64,000 nt of DNA from contig NZ_JAGA01000002.1 in the NCBI RefSeq assembly GCF_000526415.1, positions 516,001 to 580,000 of the forward strand, read 5' to 3'. Every line of letters begins with the position of its first letter. Within the stretch, counting starts at the first letter, position 1. Positions 16,149 to 27,900 of the stretch are shown one piece after another. The position numbers and the translations under genes are program-made. The notes under the pieces are model-generated. The model worked only from the letters and a program-made list of their open reading frames with translations. It was not told the DNA's origin and searched no databases. This stretch comes from Kallotenue papyrolyticum. Its GTDB lineage: Bacteria > Chloroflexota > Chloroflexia > Chloroflexales > Kallotenuaceae.

Positions 16149-16420
16149 AACGACGCTGACGGAGAGTAGTACGTTGCCATGCGGCGCGCAGCGAGCCGCT
16201 GAGGGTGCGAGAGCGGTCGTTCGGGGCAGCGGAATCCACTCCTGAGTCGACGGCGAACCGCGCGAGGCGGCCCGGTCAGGCGCCGGCGCAGGATATCTCG
16301 CGCCCGAAGTCGTTCCGGCTGGCCCCCGTTAGCGGGCTGTCGAGGCCGTTCGCATGGACGGCGAATGAAGGTGGCACCACGGAGCAACGCCCTTCGTCCT
16401 TCGCGGACGAGGGCATTTTT
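16149..16420 (+). promoter_or_regulatory. T-box riboswitch leader, serine specificity predicted
   Basis: This 270-base leader ends in a T-box sequence, AAGGTGGCACCACGGA (16368-16383), followed at once by a strong terminator with a T run. The 5' part has a GAGAGTAGTACG stem I start. In the T-box, UGGC pairs with the uncharged tRNA end; its last base C needs a G discriminator, which tRNA-Ser has. In stem I, GGAA-TCC-A (16231-16238) offers a UCC serine codon as specifier, matching this. When tRNA-Ser is uncharged, the antiterminator forms and transcription goes on. The serS gene lies 2 kb downstream, after three genes with short overlaps. Class identity is clear from the T-box and terminator; the specifier is inferred. 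Confidence 0.82.
16389..16420 (+). terminator. T-box attenuator terminator
   Basis: GCCCTTCGTCC pairs with GGACGAGGGC (one bulged T) around a short TTCGC loop, followed by ATTTTT at 16415-16420. It would compete with the antiterminator formed by the T-box sequence just upstream. Confidence 0.85.
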
Positions 16421-16447
16421 AATAGACATCACATAGGTGAGGCAGGC

Positions 16448-17460
<1,013 letters not shown>

Positions 17461-17464
<4 letters not shown>

Positions 17465-17955
17465 CCGGCCTTGTCGCGTGGCTGCTGTCCCGCCTGTTCC
17501 CCTGGCTGGTGCGCGCGCGGCGGGTGTATCGGCACATCGCCCGTCCGGTGACCGTCGGCGTGCGCGCGTTGATCGTGCAGGACGGGCAGGTGCTGCTGGT
17601 GCGGCAGCATGGCCGCGCCACCTGGGAGCTGCCCGGCGGGGGCGTGGGGCGCGGCGAGTCGTTGCGCGCGGCGGCGGTGCGCGAGGCGCGCGAGGAGACC
17701 GGCATCGAGGTAGTCGCCGAGCGGCTGCTGGGCGTGTACAGCGCGATGGTGGAGGGCATGAGCAACCATGTTGCCGTGTATGTCTGCCGACCCACCGAGG
17801 CAGGCCGGGAGCAGCCCACCGTGCAGGCCAACCTCGAGATCGCCGAAGCGCGGTACTGGCCGCTGGATGCGCTGCCGCCCGTGGCCGATCGCAACTTTGC
17901 GCAGCGCCTGCGCGAGTACGCCTCGGGCGGCAGTGGCTTCGATGGAGCGTTATGA
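17461..17955 (+). CDS. Nudix hydrolase
   Basis: A 164-residue Nudix protein. The Nudix box is complete: the GGGVGRGES stretch is followed by the [10 protein letters not shown] core, matching GX5EX7REUXEEXGU. Preceding beta strands ([20 protein letters not shown], then TWELPGGG) fit the fold. Substrate cannot be predicted; NDP-sugars or oxidised nucleotides are common for such sequences. A hydrophobic N-terminus (residues 1-17) could be a membrane tether or only a poor start. GTG at 17461 overlaps the stop of the GT2 gene by 4 bases, and the stop overlaps the next ATG, so the three genes are translationally coupled. Confidence 0.85.
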
Positions 17956-18443
17956 GCGTCTTTACACCGATTCTGGCAACCCTGGGCTACGTGCTCGCGC
18001 CCGACCGCCGGCGCGTGCTGCTGGTGCATCGCAACAAGCGTCCCGACGATCTGCACTACGGCAAATACAACGGGCTGGGCGGTAAAGTCGATCGCGGCGA
18101 GTCGGTCAGCGACTGCATGCGCCGCGAGATCCTGGAAGAGGCTGGCATCGAGGTCGAACACATGCGTCTGCGCGGCACGATCAGCTGGCCTGGCTTCGGC
18201 AAGCGCGGCGAAGACTGGTTTGGGTTCATCTTCCTGATCGACCGCTGGCGTGGCACGCCCCACGCCGGCAACCACGAGGGCACGCTGGAGTGGGTCGCCC
18301 TGGAGCGGCTCCTCGATCTGCCGATGTGGGAGAGCGATCGGCTCTTTCTGCCGATGGTCTTCGACGACTCGCCGGCGATCTTCTACGGCGTGATGCCCTA
18401 CCACAACGGGCGCATGCTGGCCTGGAGCTACCAGCGCTTTTGA
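17952..18443 (+). CDS. Nudix hydrolase, MutT/NUDT1-like (8-oxo-dGTPase)
   Basis: A 163-residue Nudix protein of the MutT/NUDT1 kind. It begins [25 protein letters not shown] and has [14 protein letters not shown] followed by [10 protein letters not shown], the complete Nudix box. N-G-L-G-G-K plus the WFGFIFL strand resembles eukaryotic NUDT1 and bacterial 8-oxo-(d)GTP diphosphatases, so I infer removal of oxidised nucleotides. ATG at 17952 overlaps the preceding stop (ATGA). A short gap with AAGGAG leads to serS, so it is in the same transcript as the T-box-controlled genes. It is unrelated in sequence to the first Nudix gene apart from the box. Confidence 0.85.
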   Translation: MSVFTPILATLGYVLAPDRRRVLLVHRNKRPDDLHYGKYNGLGGKVDRGESVSDCMRREILEEAGIEVEHMRLRGTISWPGFGKRGEDWFGFIFLIDRWRGTPHAGNHEGTLEWVALERLLDLPMWESDRLFLPMVFDDSPAIFYGVMPYHNGRMLAWSYQRF

Positions 18444-18454
18444 AGGAGAGCGAC

Positions 18455-19735
18455 ATGCTGGACATTCGTCTGTTTCGCGAACAGCCCGATCTGGTCAAAG
18501 ACGGACTGCGCAAGGTCGGCGCCGATCCGGCGCTGGTTGATCGCGTGCGCGCGCTGGATGAGCAACGGCGCACCCTGATCTTCGAGGTCGAACAGCTCAA
18601 GGCTGCCAAAAATGCCGCATCGCGCGAGATCGGCAAGCTCAAGGATCCGGCTGAGCGCGAGCGGCGCATCGCCGAGATCCGCGCGCAGGGCGACCGCATC
18701 CCGGAGCTGGATCGCCAGATCGCTGCCCTGGAAGCCGAGCTGGAGCAGGTGCTGCTGGAGATCCCCAACCTGCCCGATCCGGCGGTGCCGGTCGGCGCCG
18801 ACGAGAGCGAAAATGTGATCGTGCGCGTGGAGGGCGCGGAACGACACTTCGACTTCACGCCCAAGCCGCACTGGGACCTGGGGCCGGAGCTGGGGATCAT
18901 CGACTTCGAGCGCGGCGTCAAGATCAGCGGCTCGCGCTTCTACATCCTCAAGGGCCTGGGCGCGCGTTTGCAGCGGGCGCTGATCACCTTTTTCATCGAT
19001 CTGCATACCCGCGAGCACGGCTACACCGAGGTCTATCCGCCCTTTGTCGTCAAGCAGGCCTGCCTCTATGGCACGGGACAACTGCCGAAGTTCGGCGATA
19101 ACCTGTACCATGATGCCGAAGAGGACTTCTGGTGGGTGCCGACTGCCGAAGTGCCCGTCACCAACATGTACCGGGATGAGATCCTGGACGGGCGCGCGCT
19201 GCCGATCTACCATGTGGCCTACACGCCCTGCTGGCGGCGCGAGCAGATGTCGGCCGGTCGCGACGTGCGCGGCATCAAGCGTGGTCACCAGTTCGACAAG
19301 GTTGAGCTGGTCAAATTCGTCCATCCCGACACCTCGAACGACGAGCTGCAGCGCCTGATCGGCGAGGCCGAGGCGGTCTGTCGCGCGCTGGGTCTGCGCT
19401 ACCGCATCGTGCAGATGTGCACCGGCGATCTCTCGTTCACCGCGGCGATCAAATACGATATCGAGGTTTGGGCGCCCGGCGTCGGCGAGTGGCTGGAGGT
19501 CTCGAGCTGTTCGAACTTCAAGGACTTTCAGGCGCGGCGCGCCAACATTCGCTTCCGTCCGGAGCCGGGCGCCAAGCCGGAGTACGTCCACACGCTCAAC
19601 GGCTCGGGATTGGCCCTGCCGCGCGTGATGATCGCCATCCTGGAAAATTACCAGCGCGCGGATGGGTCGGTGGCGATCCCGGAGGTGTTGCAGCCCTACA
19701 TGGGTGGTATCACCGAGATTCCCGCGCCACGCTGA
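18455..19735 (+). CDS. serS: Seryl-tRNA synthetase
   Basis: A 426-residue class II aminoacyl-tRNA synthetase charging tRNA-Ser. Residues about 30-100 form the long antiparallel coiled coil that holds the tRNA-Ser variable arm (charged heptads from LDEQRRTL to LEQVLLEIP). Motif 2 is [22 protein letters not shown], the serine-binding TAE/N region is PTAEVPVTN, and motif 3 ends in [21 protein letters not shown] at 18455 is preceded by AAGGAGAGCGAC. It is the fourth gene after the predicted serine T-box leader, which would link its expression to tRNA-Ser charging; no second promoter or leader is evident in the 10-base gap before it. Confidence 0.97.
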   Translation: MLDIRLFREQPDLVKDGLRKVGADPALVDRVRALDEQRRTLIFEVEQLKAAKNAASREIGKLKDPAERERRIAEIRAQGDRIPELDRQIAALEAELEQVLLEIPNLPDPAVPVGADESENVIVRVEGAERHFDFTPKPHWDLGPELGIIDFERGVKISGSRFYILKGLGARLQRALITFFIDLHTREHGYTEVYPPFVVKQACLYGTGQLPKFGDNLYHDAEEDFWWVPTAEVPVTNMYRDEILDGRALPIYHVAYTPCWRREQMSAGRDVRGIKRGHQFDKVELVKFVHPDTSNDELQRLIGEAEAVCRALGLRYRIVQMCTGDLSFTAAIKYDIEVWAPGVGEWLEVSSCSNFKDFQARRANIRFRPEPGAKPEYVHTLNGSGLALPRVMIAILENYQRADGSVAIPEVLQPYMGGITEIPAPR

Positions 19736-19750
19736 TGATCGGGAGGGCAT

Positions 19751-20575
19751 ATGCGCCGGCAGCAGGCGGAACGGGCGGCGCGGCAGGCTGCGTCCTGGAT
19801 CGAATGGCTGGGTCGTCTCGGCTACGCCGCCAAAGGCCTGGTCTATGGGCTGGTTGGCCTGCTGGCGTTGCAGGTGGCGCTGGGACGCGGCGGGGCGCTC
19901 ACCGATCCGCGTAGTGCGCTGCCCGTGCTGTTGCAGGCGCCCTTTGGCCGCGCGCTGCTGGCAGTGGTGGCGCTGGGACTGGCGGGCCATGCCCTGTGGC
20001 GCTTTGTGCAGGCGCTGCTCGACACCGAAGCCAGAGGCCGCCGGCTCAAAGGGCTGTTGATCCGCGCCGGCTACGCGGGCGTGGGCGTGCTCTACCTGGG
20101 TTTGGCGCTGGCCGCGGTGCGCTTGAGCGCGGGCGCGGGTGGAACGAGCGGTACAGATGTACCGGATCTCACGGCGCGGTTGATGCGTCAGCCGCTGGGC
20201 CGCTATCTGGTGCTGGCGGTCGGGCTGGTGGTGGTGGGCGTGGGCCTGTATCAGATCGCCAAGGGCTGGCGCAGACGCTTCCGCCGCGAGTTGCGCCTGG
20301 CGCAGATGAGCGCGCGCGAACAACGCCTGGCCGAACGCAGCGGACTGGTCGGCCTGCTGGCGCACGGCCTGGCGCTGGGGCTGGTCGGTCTGTTTCTGAT
20401 CGTCGCCGCCTGGCGCGCCGATCCAGGCGAGGCGCGTGGCCTGGGCGCGACGCTGGCCACGCTGGCGCAGCAGCCCTTCGGGCCTTGGTTGCTGGGCGCA
20501 ATGGCGCTGGGCCTGCTGGCCTACGCCTGCTTCACCATCGTCGAGGCGCGCTACCGCCGCATGATCGTCGCCTGA
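19751..20575 (+). CDS. DUF1206 family membrane protein
   Basis: A 274-residue protein with six hydrophobic helices arranged as three two-helix repeats. Each repeat opens with an (R/A)-x-G-(Y/L)-x-(A/G)-(K/V)-G-(L/V) type motif: LGRLGYAAKGLVYGLVG near residue 20, LIRAGYAGVGVLYLGL near 105, and LVGLLAHGLALGLVGLFL near 200. This is the DUF1206 pattern. The function of the family is unknown. ATG at 19751 follows GGGAGGGCAT and lies 15 bases after serS, so it probably shares the transcript. Confidence 0.8.
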   Translation: MRRQQAERAARQAASWIEWLGRLGYAAKGLVYGLVGLLALQVALGRGGALTDPRSALPVLLQAPFGRALLAVVALGLAGHALWRFVQALLDTEARGRRLKGLLIRAGYAGVGVLYLGLALAAVRLSAGAGGTSGTDVPDLTARLMRQPLGRYLVLAVGLVVVGVGLYQIAKGWRRRFRRELRLAQMSAREQRLAERSGLVGLLAHGLALGLVGLFLIVAAWRADPGEARGLGATLATLAQQPFGPWLLGAMALGLLAYACFTIVEARYRRMIVA

Positions 20576-20641
20576 GCAGCGCGGAAGCTGGTATGCTGGA
20601 ATCAGGCACAATCTCGTGCTGTGGCGGAAAGGAGCGTGGCG

Positions 20642-21592
20642 ATGGAACTCGGCGGTCTGCACCATGTCACAGCAGTGACCGGCGATGCCGCTGGCAACGT
20701 GGCTTTCTATACGCAGGTGTTGGGCCTGCGCCTGGTCAAAAAGACCGTCAACCAGGATGATGTGACGGCCTATCACCTGTTCTATGGTGACGAGCTGGGC
20801 CATCCCGGTACCGAAGTGACCTTTTTCGACTGGCCTCGCATCGGGCCGGCGCTGCGCGGCACGCAGACGATCGCCCTGATCGCCCTGCGGGTACCCGACG
20901 CCGCGGCCCTACGCTGGTGGGCGCGCCGTTTCGAGCAGTTGGGTATCGCCTACCGCCAGGAGCGCGAGTTGGACGATCGGCCGGCGCTGGCCTTTGCCGA
21001 TCCCGAAGGGCAGGCGCTGCGGCTGGTGGCCGATGCACGCGGCGTGGCGAGCACGCCCTGGCGGCGCAGCCCGGTGCCCCCGGAGGTGGCGATCCGCGGC
21101 CTGCATGCCGTGACGCTGTGTGTTGCGGACGCCACGCCCACCGCCGACTTTTTGCGCGACGTGCTTGGCTTTCGGCAGATTGGTAGCTATCCCTTCCCCG
21201 ACAACGCTGCCCGCGCCGTGCAGGTCTGGGCGGTAGGAGCGGGCGGTTCCGGCGCCGAAGTGCACCTGGAGGAGCGACCCGAGCTGCCGCCAGGCCGTGT
21301 CGGCATCGGCGGCGTGCACCATGTGGCGCTGCGCGCGCCCGACGCAGCGCAGCAGCAGGCCTGGCGCGAACGCATTCGCCGCGCCGGTCTGGCCGTCACA
21401 CCGGTGATCGACCGCTACTACTTCCGCTCGATCTACTTCCACGTGCCCGGTCAGGTCTTGTTTGAGATCGCCACGGATGGTCCCGGCTTCGCCGCCGATG
21501 AGGACCCAGAGCATCTGGGTGAGCGCCTGGCACTCCCGCCCTTCCTAGAGCCGCGGCGCGCCGAGATTGAGCGCGGGTTGCGACCGCTGTGA
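20642..21592 (+). CDS. Two-domain VOC (glyoxalase-fold) dioxygenase-like protein
   Basis: A 316-residue protein with two vicinal-oxygen-chelate domains (about 1-140 and 150-300). It starts MELGGLHHVTAVTGDA and the second domain has HAVTLCVADATPT, GGVHHVALRAPD and LFEIATDGPGF, providing the two histidines and the glutamate of a divalent metal site. This is the layout of the ring-cleaving dioxygenase/MhqO-MhqE group of Firmicutes and related bacteria, linked there to hydroquinone resistance. The substrate here is unknown. ATG at 20642 follows GGAAAGGAGCGTGGCG; a GTG 21 bases upstream is in frame but lacks a ribosome site. Confidence 0.8.
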   Translation: MELGGLHHVTAVTGDAAGNVAFYTQVLGLRLVKKTVNQDDVTAYHLFYGDELGHPGTEVTFFDWPRIGPALRGTQTIALIALRVPDAAALRWWARRFEQLGIAYRQERELDDRPALAFADPEGQALRLVADARGVASTPWRRSPVPPEVAIRGLHAVTLCVADATPTADFLRDVLGFRQIGSYPFPDNAARAVQVWAVGAGGSGAEVHLEERPELPPGRVGIGGVHHVALRAPDAAQQQAWRERIRRAGLAVTPVIDRYYFRSIYFHVPGQVLFEIATDGPGFAADEDPEHLGERLALPPFLEPRRAEIERGLRPL

Positions 21593-21740
21593 GGCGCTGC
21601 GCGGCCGCCGCCGATGCTTGGCGGCGCGTCGAGGGTTGAACCAAATGACCGAGGGCGCTGTATAACCGTTAACCATCTGCGCGCGGAGAGCGCTGCACAG
21701 CGGCTCTCCGCCACGCAGACGGGCCACAAGGAGCGCAAGC

Positions 21741-24700
21741 ATGCCCGCGGATGGGTGGCAGGGCCCGGTTCTGCGCTGGGGCGATGCGCTGTATGGCATC
21801 GCCCTGCTGCTGAGCGATGATCGCGAGCGCGCCATGCAGCAGACGGTCGCTACCTTTGCGCGTGTGCTGGCAGCGCCACCTGCCGATGTCGAACTGGCGC
21901 TGTTTCGCGATCTGCTGGCGCAGCGCTGGCCGCGGCGCCGCTTCGGTCAGCCGCACGAACTGCCCCTCCGTGTGCGGCGGCTGGCGCCCGCGGATCGGGC
22001 ACTGCTGGCGCTGTGGCTGCTGCACGGCTACGATGGCGCGCGGCTGGCGGCACTGAGTCGGCTTACGCCGGAAACGCTGCTAATGCGCCTGGAGCGCGCG
22101 CTGCGTCAGGCGTTGGCCGATGCGCTGCCCCGCTTCCCGTCGCTTCCTGCCGATGACACGTGGCGCGACTGGATCGCCGCCGAGCTGGGCCTGCGCACCG
22201 CGCCTGACCATCCGCCGGCGGGGTGGGCGGCGCTGCTTAATGCTGCGCGCAGCATGCTGCGCGGCGCGATCGGACGCGCCGGATTGCCGCCGCTGGCGCG
22301 CGAAGAGATCGAGGATGCGATCCTGCGCCGCCGTGAGGAGTTGCAGACGCCCTGGTGGCGCCGTCCGGCGGGTACGCTCGGTCTGGTGCTGCTGGGCGTG
22401 GCGCTGGGCGCGCTGCTGGTGATCGCTCCCTGGCGGCGCAGCGCACCGCCGGCCAGTCTTGCGCCCGTGGCTCCGCAGGAGCTGGCGCGGCGCGCGCTGG
22501 ATGGCTGGGAGAGCGCACCGCTGAGCGGCACGCTGCACCGGCGTGTCTGGGCGCGCGATCCCTGGGCGAGCGACGCGCGCGCCGCGCTGATCACCGACGT
22601 CTGGATCGAGGCCGACGAGGCGCGCCACCGCGTCGAAATGCGGCGCGGCTCGACCCTGGTGGAATGGCAGCTCGGCAATGGGCGCGACACGCTGTTGTAT
22701 GCCGCGCTGCCGGGCAACGCTACCTGTCGCTGGCCGGATCTGCCGCTGCTGGGCGCGCGCGCGGCGCGTCGCCTGGTGGCTACGCCGGAGCAGCAGCGCA
22801 CGGCGCTGCGCATGCGCCTTCAGCTCGGCGCGTATGGCCTGGGCTACACCGCCCTGCGCGACGCGCTGACAGCCACCGATCTGCGTTCGCTGGGCACGCG
22901 CGTCGCAAACGGCCTGACGCTTACGATCCTGGCCTACAGCACGCCGCGCGACGACGGGCCGCGCGAGCTGTTGCTCTGGATCGATGCACAGAGCGGCGAA
23001 CTGCACCGCGTTCAGGAGTTGGTTGCCACAGGCGCGCAGAGCACGGTCCAGGATCTGTGGCGCCTGGAGCAGCGCGAGCGCCTGCCGACTGGCGTCGTGC
23101 AGCGGCCACCCGAATGGCGGCGCAGCTCGGGCCAACGTCAGCCGCTGTTCGATCCGGGCTGTCCGGTGCTGGAGCCGGAGGCGATCGCCAGCCTGCGCGC
23201 GCTGGTCGGCTCCAACGCGCCCTGGAGCATTCCCTGGCTGCCCGTTAGCCCGCCGCCGGGCATCGACGAAGCGATCCTGATCGCCCCTCGCGAGAATGCA
23301 ACGTTGCGGGCGATCCTGCGTGGTCCGCAGCGCTGGGTGACGCTCGGCGTCAGTGGTCGCCTGCAACCCAACCAGGGGCGGCGCTACGGCGACTGGATCG
23401 TCGAGCTGCGTCAGGAGCGCGGACGCTGGCTGGGCGTGCTCTGCTGGCAGCCCGCCGCCCGGTCGTTCTGCCCGACCAACCTCTTGCTCACGGCCGGCGG
23501 CTGGAGCGAAGCCGAGCTGCTGGCGTTGATCGAGAGCCTCGCGCCGGTTGATCTGCGCACCTGGCAGGCACTCGACGAGCTGTTCGTCGATCCGCAGCCG
23601 CTCGATCCCGACCTGCGTGCGCTGTTGCAGACCTCCGCCGCCACGCTGGAGCGCGAGTCGGGCCTGCGCTACCTGCGCGCACGCCGTGAGCAGGCACTGC
23701 TGCGTGCGCCATCGCCGGCGCGCGACCCCTACGCGCCCGCGCCTGAGCTGCTGTATCCGGCGACGCTGATCGACGAGTACTGGATCGATCAGGCCGGCGA
23801 CGAGAATGCCCGCCCACTGGAGCGCGTGCAGCGCTTTGCGCGCCGGACACGTCTGCCGGATGGCGCGCTGCTCAGCGCCGAGCAGTGGGACGGCGCGCAG
23901 TACCTGAGCTACGACGCGCGCGAGGGGCTGGCGCGCGTCCGGCACGACGTGGCGAGCGTACGCCTGGACATGCCGCTTCCACCGGCTGGTCTTGGCCCTG
24001 AGCGTGCCATGCTCACCCTGGCGCTCAGCCTGTCCTCGCCTGCGCGCCTGGAGCAGACCGCCGATGCCTGGCGCATCACCTATCCGCTGTCCTCGGCAGG
24101 GCTGGCGGCGCTGCATGGTTGGCTGTCGCTGTTCGGTCTCGAGCTGACGCCACAACAGGCCGCCGACCTGACGTCGGATCAGTATCTGGCACGCATCACC
24201 ATCGACCGCGCGACGCACCGACCGCAGCGCGCCGACCTGCTGACGCTCGGCGGTGCCGGCCAGGAGCAGCTTCGCGGCGCGCTCACCATCGAGGAGCGGC
24301 GTACGCTGTCCGCCGCATCTGCCGCCTCCGTCTTCGCGCCACCCGCGCTGCCCGCCGATGCCTTCGTCGTCGAGGAGATCGCGAATGGCTTTCCGCGCCT
24401 GCTCGCGCCCACGGCTGCGCTGGAGCCGCCGGCGGGCTTTCTGGTCTGGAGCGAACAACAGGGGATCACGGTGGTGCGCAATCAGGAGCCGAATCGCAGC
24501 TACCTGGGCCGCTCGGAGATGTTTGTCCAGGCGTTGTACAGCGGCTTCCAGGCGCTGGACGACACCGGCCTGATCAAAATCACCACCTACCACCTGCCGG
24601 CGCTGGACCCCCGCGTCGAGGTGACCGTGCGGCAGGGCAACGCCACGTTGCTGCGCCACATTCTGCGGCGGGTAGCCGTCCTGGAGGCACCAAGCGAGCG

Positions 24701-24893
24701 TGTCAGTCGTCCGCTCGCGGTGACGCTCGGCGGCGCGCCGGCGACGGCCTGGCTGATCGAGACGCTGCCGCGTCCGGTGTTGATCGTGGAGCGCGACAAC
24801 CTGCTGCTGCACATCAGCGGTCCCGATGCCGAAACGCTGGCAACCATCGTTGCCGATCAGCTGGCGCGCATGACCTGGCGCGCGGCGCGCTAG
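21741..24893 (+). CDS. Membrane protein with sigma-like N-terminus and large extracytoplasmic domain
   Basis: A 1050-residue protein I do not recognise as a named family. Residues 1-130 are helical and look like an ECF sigma/helix-turn-helix remnant: LRWGDALYGIALLLSDDRERAMQ resembles region 2, and LAPADRALLALWLLHGYDGARLAALSRLTPETLLMRLERAL resembles region 4. A short helical segment follows, then a transmembrane helix at about 211-230 (flanked by PWWRRP and PWRRS). The remaining 820 residues are hydrophilic and probably outside the cell, with repeated acidic/aromatic blocks such as WIDQAGDEN and GNGRDTLLY and outer-membrane-carrier (LolA/RsiE-like) flavour. It may be a membrane-tethered sigma/anti-sigma fusion that senses envelope state. 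ATG at 21741 follows AAGGAGCGCAAGC. Confidence 0.5.
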   Translation: MPADGWQGPVLRWGDALYGIALLLSDDRERAMQQTVATFARVLAAPPADVELALFRDLLAQRWPRRRFGQPHELPLRVRRLAPADRALLALWLLHGYDGARLAALSRLTPETLLMRLERALRQALADALPRFPSLPADDTWRDWIAAELGLRTAPDHPPAGWAALLNAARSMLRGAIGRAGLPPLAREEIEDAILRRREELQTPWWRRPAGTLGLVLLGVALGALLVIAPWRRSAPPASLAPVAPQELARRALDGWESAPLSGTLHRRVWARDPWASDARAALITDVWIEADEARHRVEMRRGSTLVEWQLGNGRDTLLYAALPGNATCRWPDLPLLGARAARRLVATPEQQRTALRMRLQLGAYGLGYTALRDALTATDLRSLGTRVANGLTLTILAYSTPRDDGPRELLLWIDAQSGELHRVQELVATGAQSTVQDLWRLEQRERLPTGVVQRPPEWRRSSGQRQPLFDPGCPVLEPEAIASLRALVGSNAPWSIPWLPVSPPPGIDEAILIAPRENATLRAILRGPQRWVTLGVSGRLQPNQGRRYGDWIVELRQERGRWLGVLCWQPAARSFCPTNLLLTAGGWSEAELLALIESLAPVDLRTWQALDELFVDPQPLDPDLRALLQTSAATLERESGLRYLRARREQALLRAPSPARDPYAPAPELLYPATLIDEYWIDQAGDENARPLERVQRFARRTRLPDGALLSAEQWDGAQYLSYDAREGLARVRHDVASVRLDMPLPPAGLGPERAMLTLALSLSSPARLEQTADAWRITYPLSSAGLAALHGWLSLFGLELTPQQAADLTSDQYLARITIDRATHRPQRADLLTLGGAGQEQLRGALTIEERRTLSAASAASVFAPPALPADAFVVEEIANGFPRLLAPTAALEPPAGFLVWSEQQGITVVRNQEPNRSYLGRSEMFVQALYSGFQALDDTGLIKITTYHLPALDPRVEVTVRQGNATLLRHILRRVAVLEAPSERVSRPLAVTLGGAPATAWLIETLPRPVLIVERDNLLLHISGPDAETLATIVADQLARMTWRAAR

Positions 24894-24966
24894 CCCACCG
24901 GGCGTGACAGTTGTGCCGATCTGCGGTATCGTAGCAGTACGCACGCGTTCGCCAACAACGTCGGTC

Positions 24967-27900
24967 ATGAGTATGCCGCCTGCCGCCGATCACCAGTCCG
25001 ATCTGCGTCTCACGCCGACGGCGCTGAGTCAGTTCATTCGCCTGGATGCCTGCCGACGCTTTCTCTGGTTTCAGCTCCATCCCCAGGCGACGCACGCGCT
25101 TCAACAGCGCTATGGCACGCATCCGCGTCCGCTCTCGCCGCTGTTGGCCGAAGCCGGGCAGCGCTTCGAGCAGGAGGTGATCCGCACACTGGCCACGCAC
25201 CATCGTGTGATCGAGCTGCGCGAGTGCGCGCCAAGCGAGACGGTCACGGCGCTGCGCGCGGTAGGCCGCGAGCCGGTGATCCTGACACAAGCAGCGCTGG
25301 AGGGGTGCATCGGCGGGTGGTGGCTGCAGGGCCGCGCCGATCTGATCGAAGTGGTGCGCGACCGGCAGGGCGGCCTGCACGCGCTGGTGGCCGACATCAA
25401 GGCCAGTCGCGAGGAACGGCTGGAGCATCGCGTCCAAGTGGCGCTCTACACCCTGCTGCTGGAGGATGTGAGCCGCCGCGCCGGGCTGCCGCTGCAGCGC
25501 AGCGTGGGCGCTGTGGTGCATCGTGACGATGCGCGCGCCTTTCGCACGCTGCACGACCCGGAACTGCACTTCGATCTGGCGCCCTACCGCCAGCTGGCGC
25601 TGCATCTGCTGGACGGGCCGGATGCGCCACTTGCGGAGGTGCGCGCCGCCGACCTCGACGCGCTGCCCTTCGCGCTCGGTACGCACTGTGACGGTTGCTT
25701 TTTCAACGAGATCTGTCTGCCGCGCGCCGCCGAACGCGCCGATCTGGCGCTGATCCCTGAGGTCAGCCGTCCGCTGCGCGCGGCGCTCCATGCACATGAC
25801 ATCCGCGATCTGTACGCACTAGCCGATCTGTACATGCCGTCCGGCGCCGAGGCGTGGCAGCCTAACCCTCGGCACGCCGCGCGGCTGGCGCTGCTGCAAC
25901 GCGATCCTCTGCTGGCCGGGCAGATCGAACGGCTGGCCGCCCGCGCGCGAGCCGTGCTCAAGCGCCTCGATCCGACGTTGGATGCGCCGGTGCTGCTGCC
26001 GGATGCGCCGCCGGCGCCGCTCCCGAACCGTACCGCCTATCCGCACCTGATCGAGCTGCTGCTCGACCTGCAGGTGGATGACCTGACCGGCGGTGTCTAT
26101 CTGGCCGCGGCGCTGGTGCGCGGCCCGCAAGAGGAGCGCTGCATCACGCGCCTGAGCGCCGCGCCGCCGCTGCCGGAGCTGGAGGCCGCCCTGCTGACGG
26201 AGTTTGCCCAAGCGCTCGAAACGGCACTACGTCAGGTGGCGGCAGATGACGCCCCGCCGTTGCATCTCACGGTGTACGATCGGCGCGCGCAGCGGGTTGG
26301 CGCTGGAGGCCTGCACCCGCCATACGCAGCGCCATCCGTTGCTGGCGGCGCTGGTCGCCTGGCTGGAGGAGCAGCCGCAGGTGCGTCGCGCGACCTGCGC
26401 GCGGCTGCAGGAGATTGTGCGCGCTCAGCGCAACCTACGCCTGACCTGCGACTCGCTCCATGCCGTGGCTACTGCGGTCTGGCGGCGCGAGGGCAACTTC
26501 GCCTGGACCACCGCCACGCATGATTTCCGCCAGCTGTTCCGCGAGGGGATCTTCGACAACGTGCGCCGCTTCGTGCGCGACGGCGATGGCCTGCGCAGCG
26601 CTCGGCCGACCGATCTCGATCCGTTGTTGCTGGAGGCGGCCAGCCGCTTCGGCAGCGCGCTGCCCGGCCAGTACGTCTATACCATCTGGAACGATGCCGC
26701 TGCCGTGCCCTCGCGCGATGATCTGCTGGCCTTTGCCGAGCATCGCCTGCGGGCGCTGGCCCACCTGCAGGATGCCTGTAGCTTCCGCGAGCGACAGGTG
26801 GACGTGCCGCGCTTGCCGCTGGCCCAGCTTGAGGCGCAGGCCGCCCCACTCGATCTGCGCCGCGCGCTGATCGCCTTCATGGAGCTGGAACACCAGGCTG
26901 CCCTGGCCGATCTGCTGGCGCATGTGCGCCTGCCGATCGCCCAGCGTGTGCTCAACGGGCGGTCGGCGCTGCTCCAGGCGATCAGCGCCGACCGCGACAC
27001 GGCGCGCTTTCGGCTGCTGGCGCCGGCCAGCGGTGCGCATCTGCGCTTCAAGGTCGGCGATTGGGCCGTGCTCAACGAAGCCGACGATCGGCGCGGGCCC
27101 TGGGAGACGCTGCAGGGACGGCTGGCGATCGTCACTGCGCTGGACGACGAAACCATCGAGCTGGAGCTGCTGTCGATCAGCCAGGGCGGCCAGTTCCGCC
27201 TGGCGCATCAGGCCGGGCTACGCGTCGAGCCGCGCTGCCGCTACACGCTCGACGAGATGGCCGATGATCTACTGGGCGACCGTCTGCGGGCAACGCTGGA
27301 TGCGCTGGCGACCAATCCGCTGGCGCAGTGGCTGTTGCACGCGCCCGACGCGCGCGCGGTTCGGCCCGGCCCATTCACCGAGGCGGCGCTGCAGCACGCC
27401 GCCGACCGTCTGCTGGCTGCGCGGCAACTCGCGCCCACGGCCACGCAGCGCGACGTGATCGTCGGCGGGAGCGACCTGCCGCTGCGTCTGGTGCAGGGAC
27501 CGCCCGGCACGGGCAAGTCGCATACGCTCGGGTTGGCGGTGGTGGCGCGGTTGCTGGCTGCTGCCGAGGCCGGGCAGCCCCTGCGCGTGGCGGTGACGGC
27601 CAAGACGCATAGCGCCGTGCAGGTGGCGCTGAGCCACATCGCACGCGCCTGGCAGGCCTGGCCGCCGGACGAGCGGCCACCGCTGCTGAGCGATCTGCCG
27701 ATCGTCAAACTGGGCGGCGAGCGGCTGCCAGAGGATGCGCCCGTGGGCTGGGTCGATCCGCGACGCAACAAAAAGCGGCTGCGCCAGCTCGTAGCCGGTG
27801 CCTGCGTGATCGGCGGCACGCCCGGCGGCCTGAGCACGCTGCTGGAGCAGGTCGCCCGTGCTACGGATCAGCCGGGCTGCTTCGATCTGCTGGTGATCGA

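Noticed and set aside
18428-20803. Long minus-strand open frame (791 codons) opposite serS and DUF1206
   Set aside because: GC-rich shadow of real genes: low-complexity sequence rich in Arg, Gln, Ala and His, no motifs, and the plus-strand genes are certain.
22080-24968. 962-codon minus-strand frame opposite the 1050-residue gene
   Set aside because: Same compositional shadow; no motif, no ribosome site, and the plus-strand gene has a signal-like membrane helix and ribosome site.
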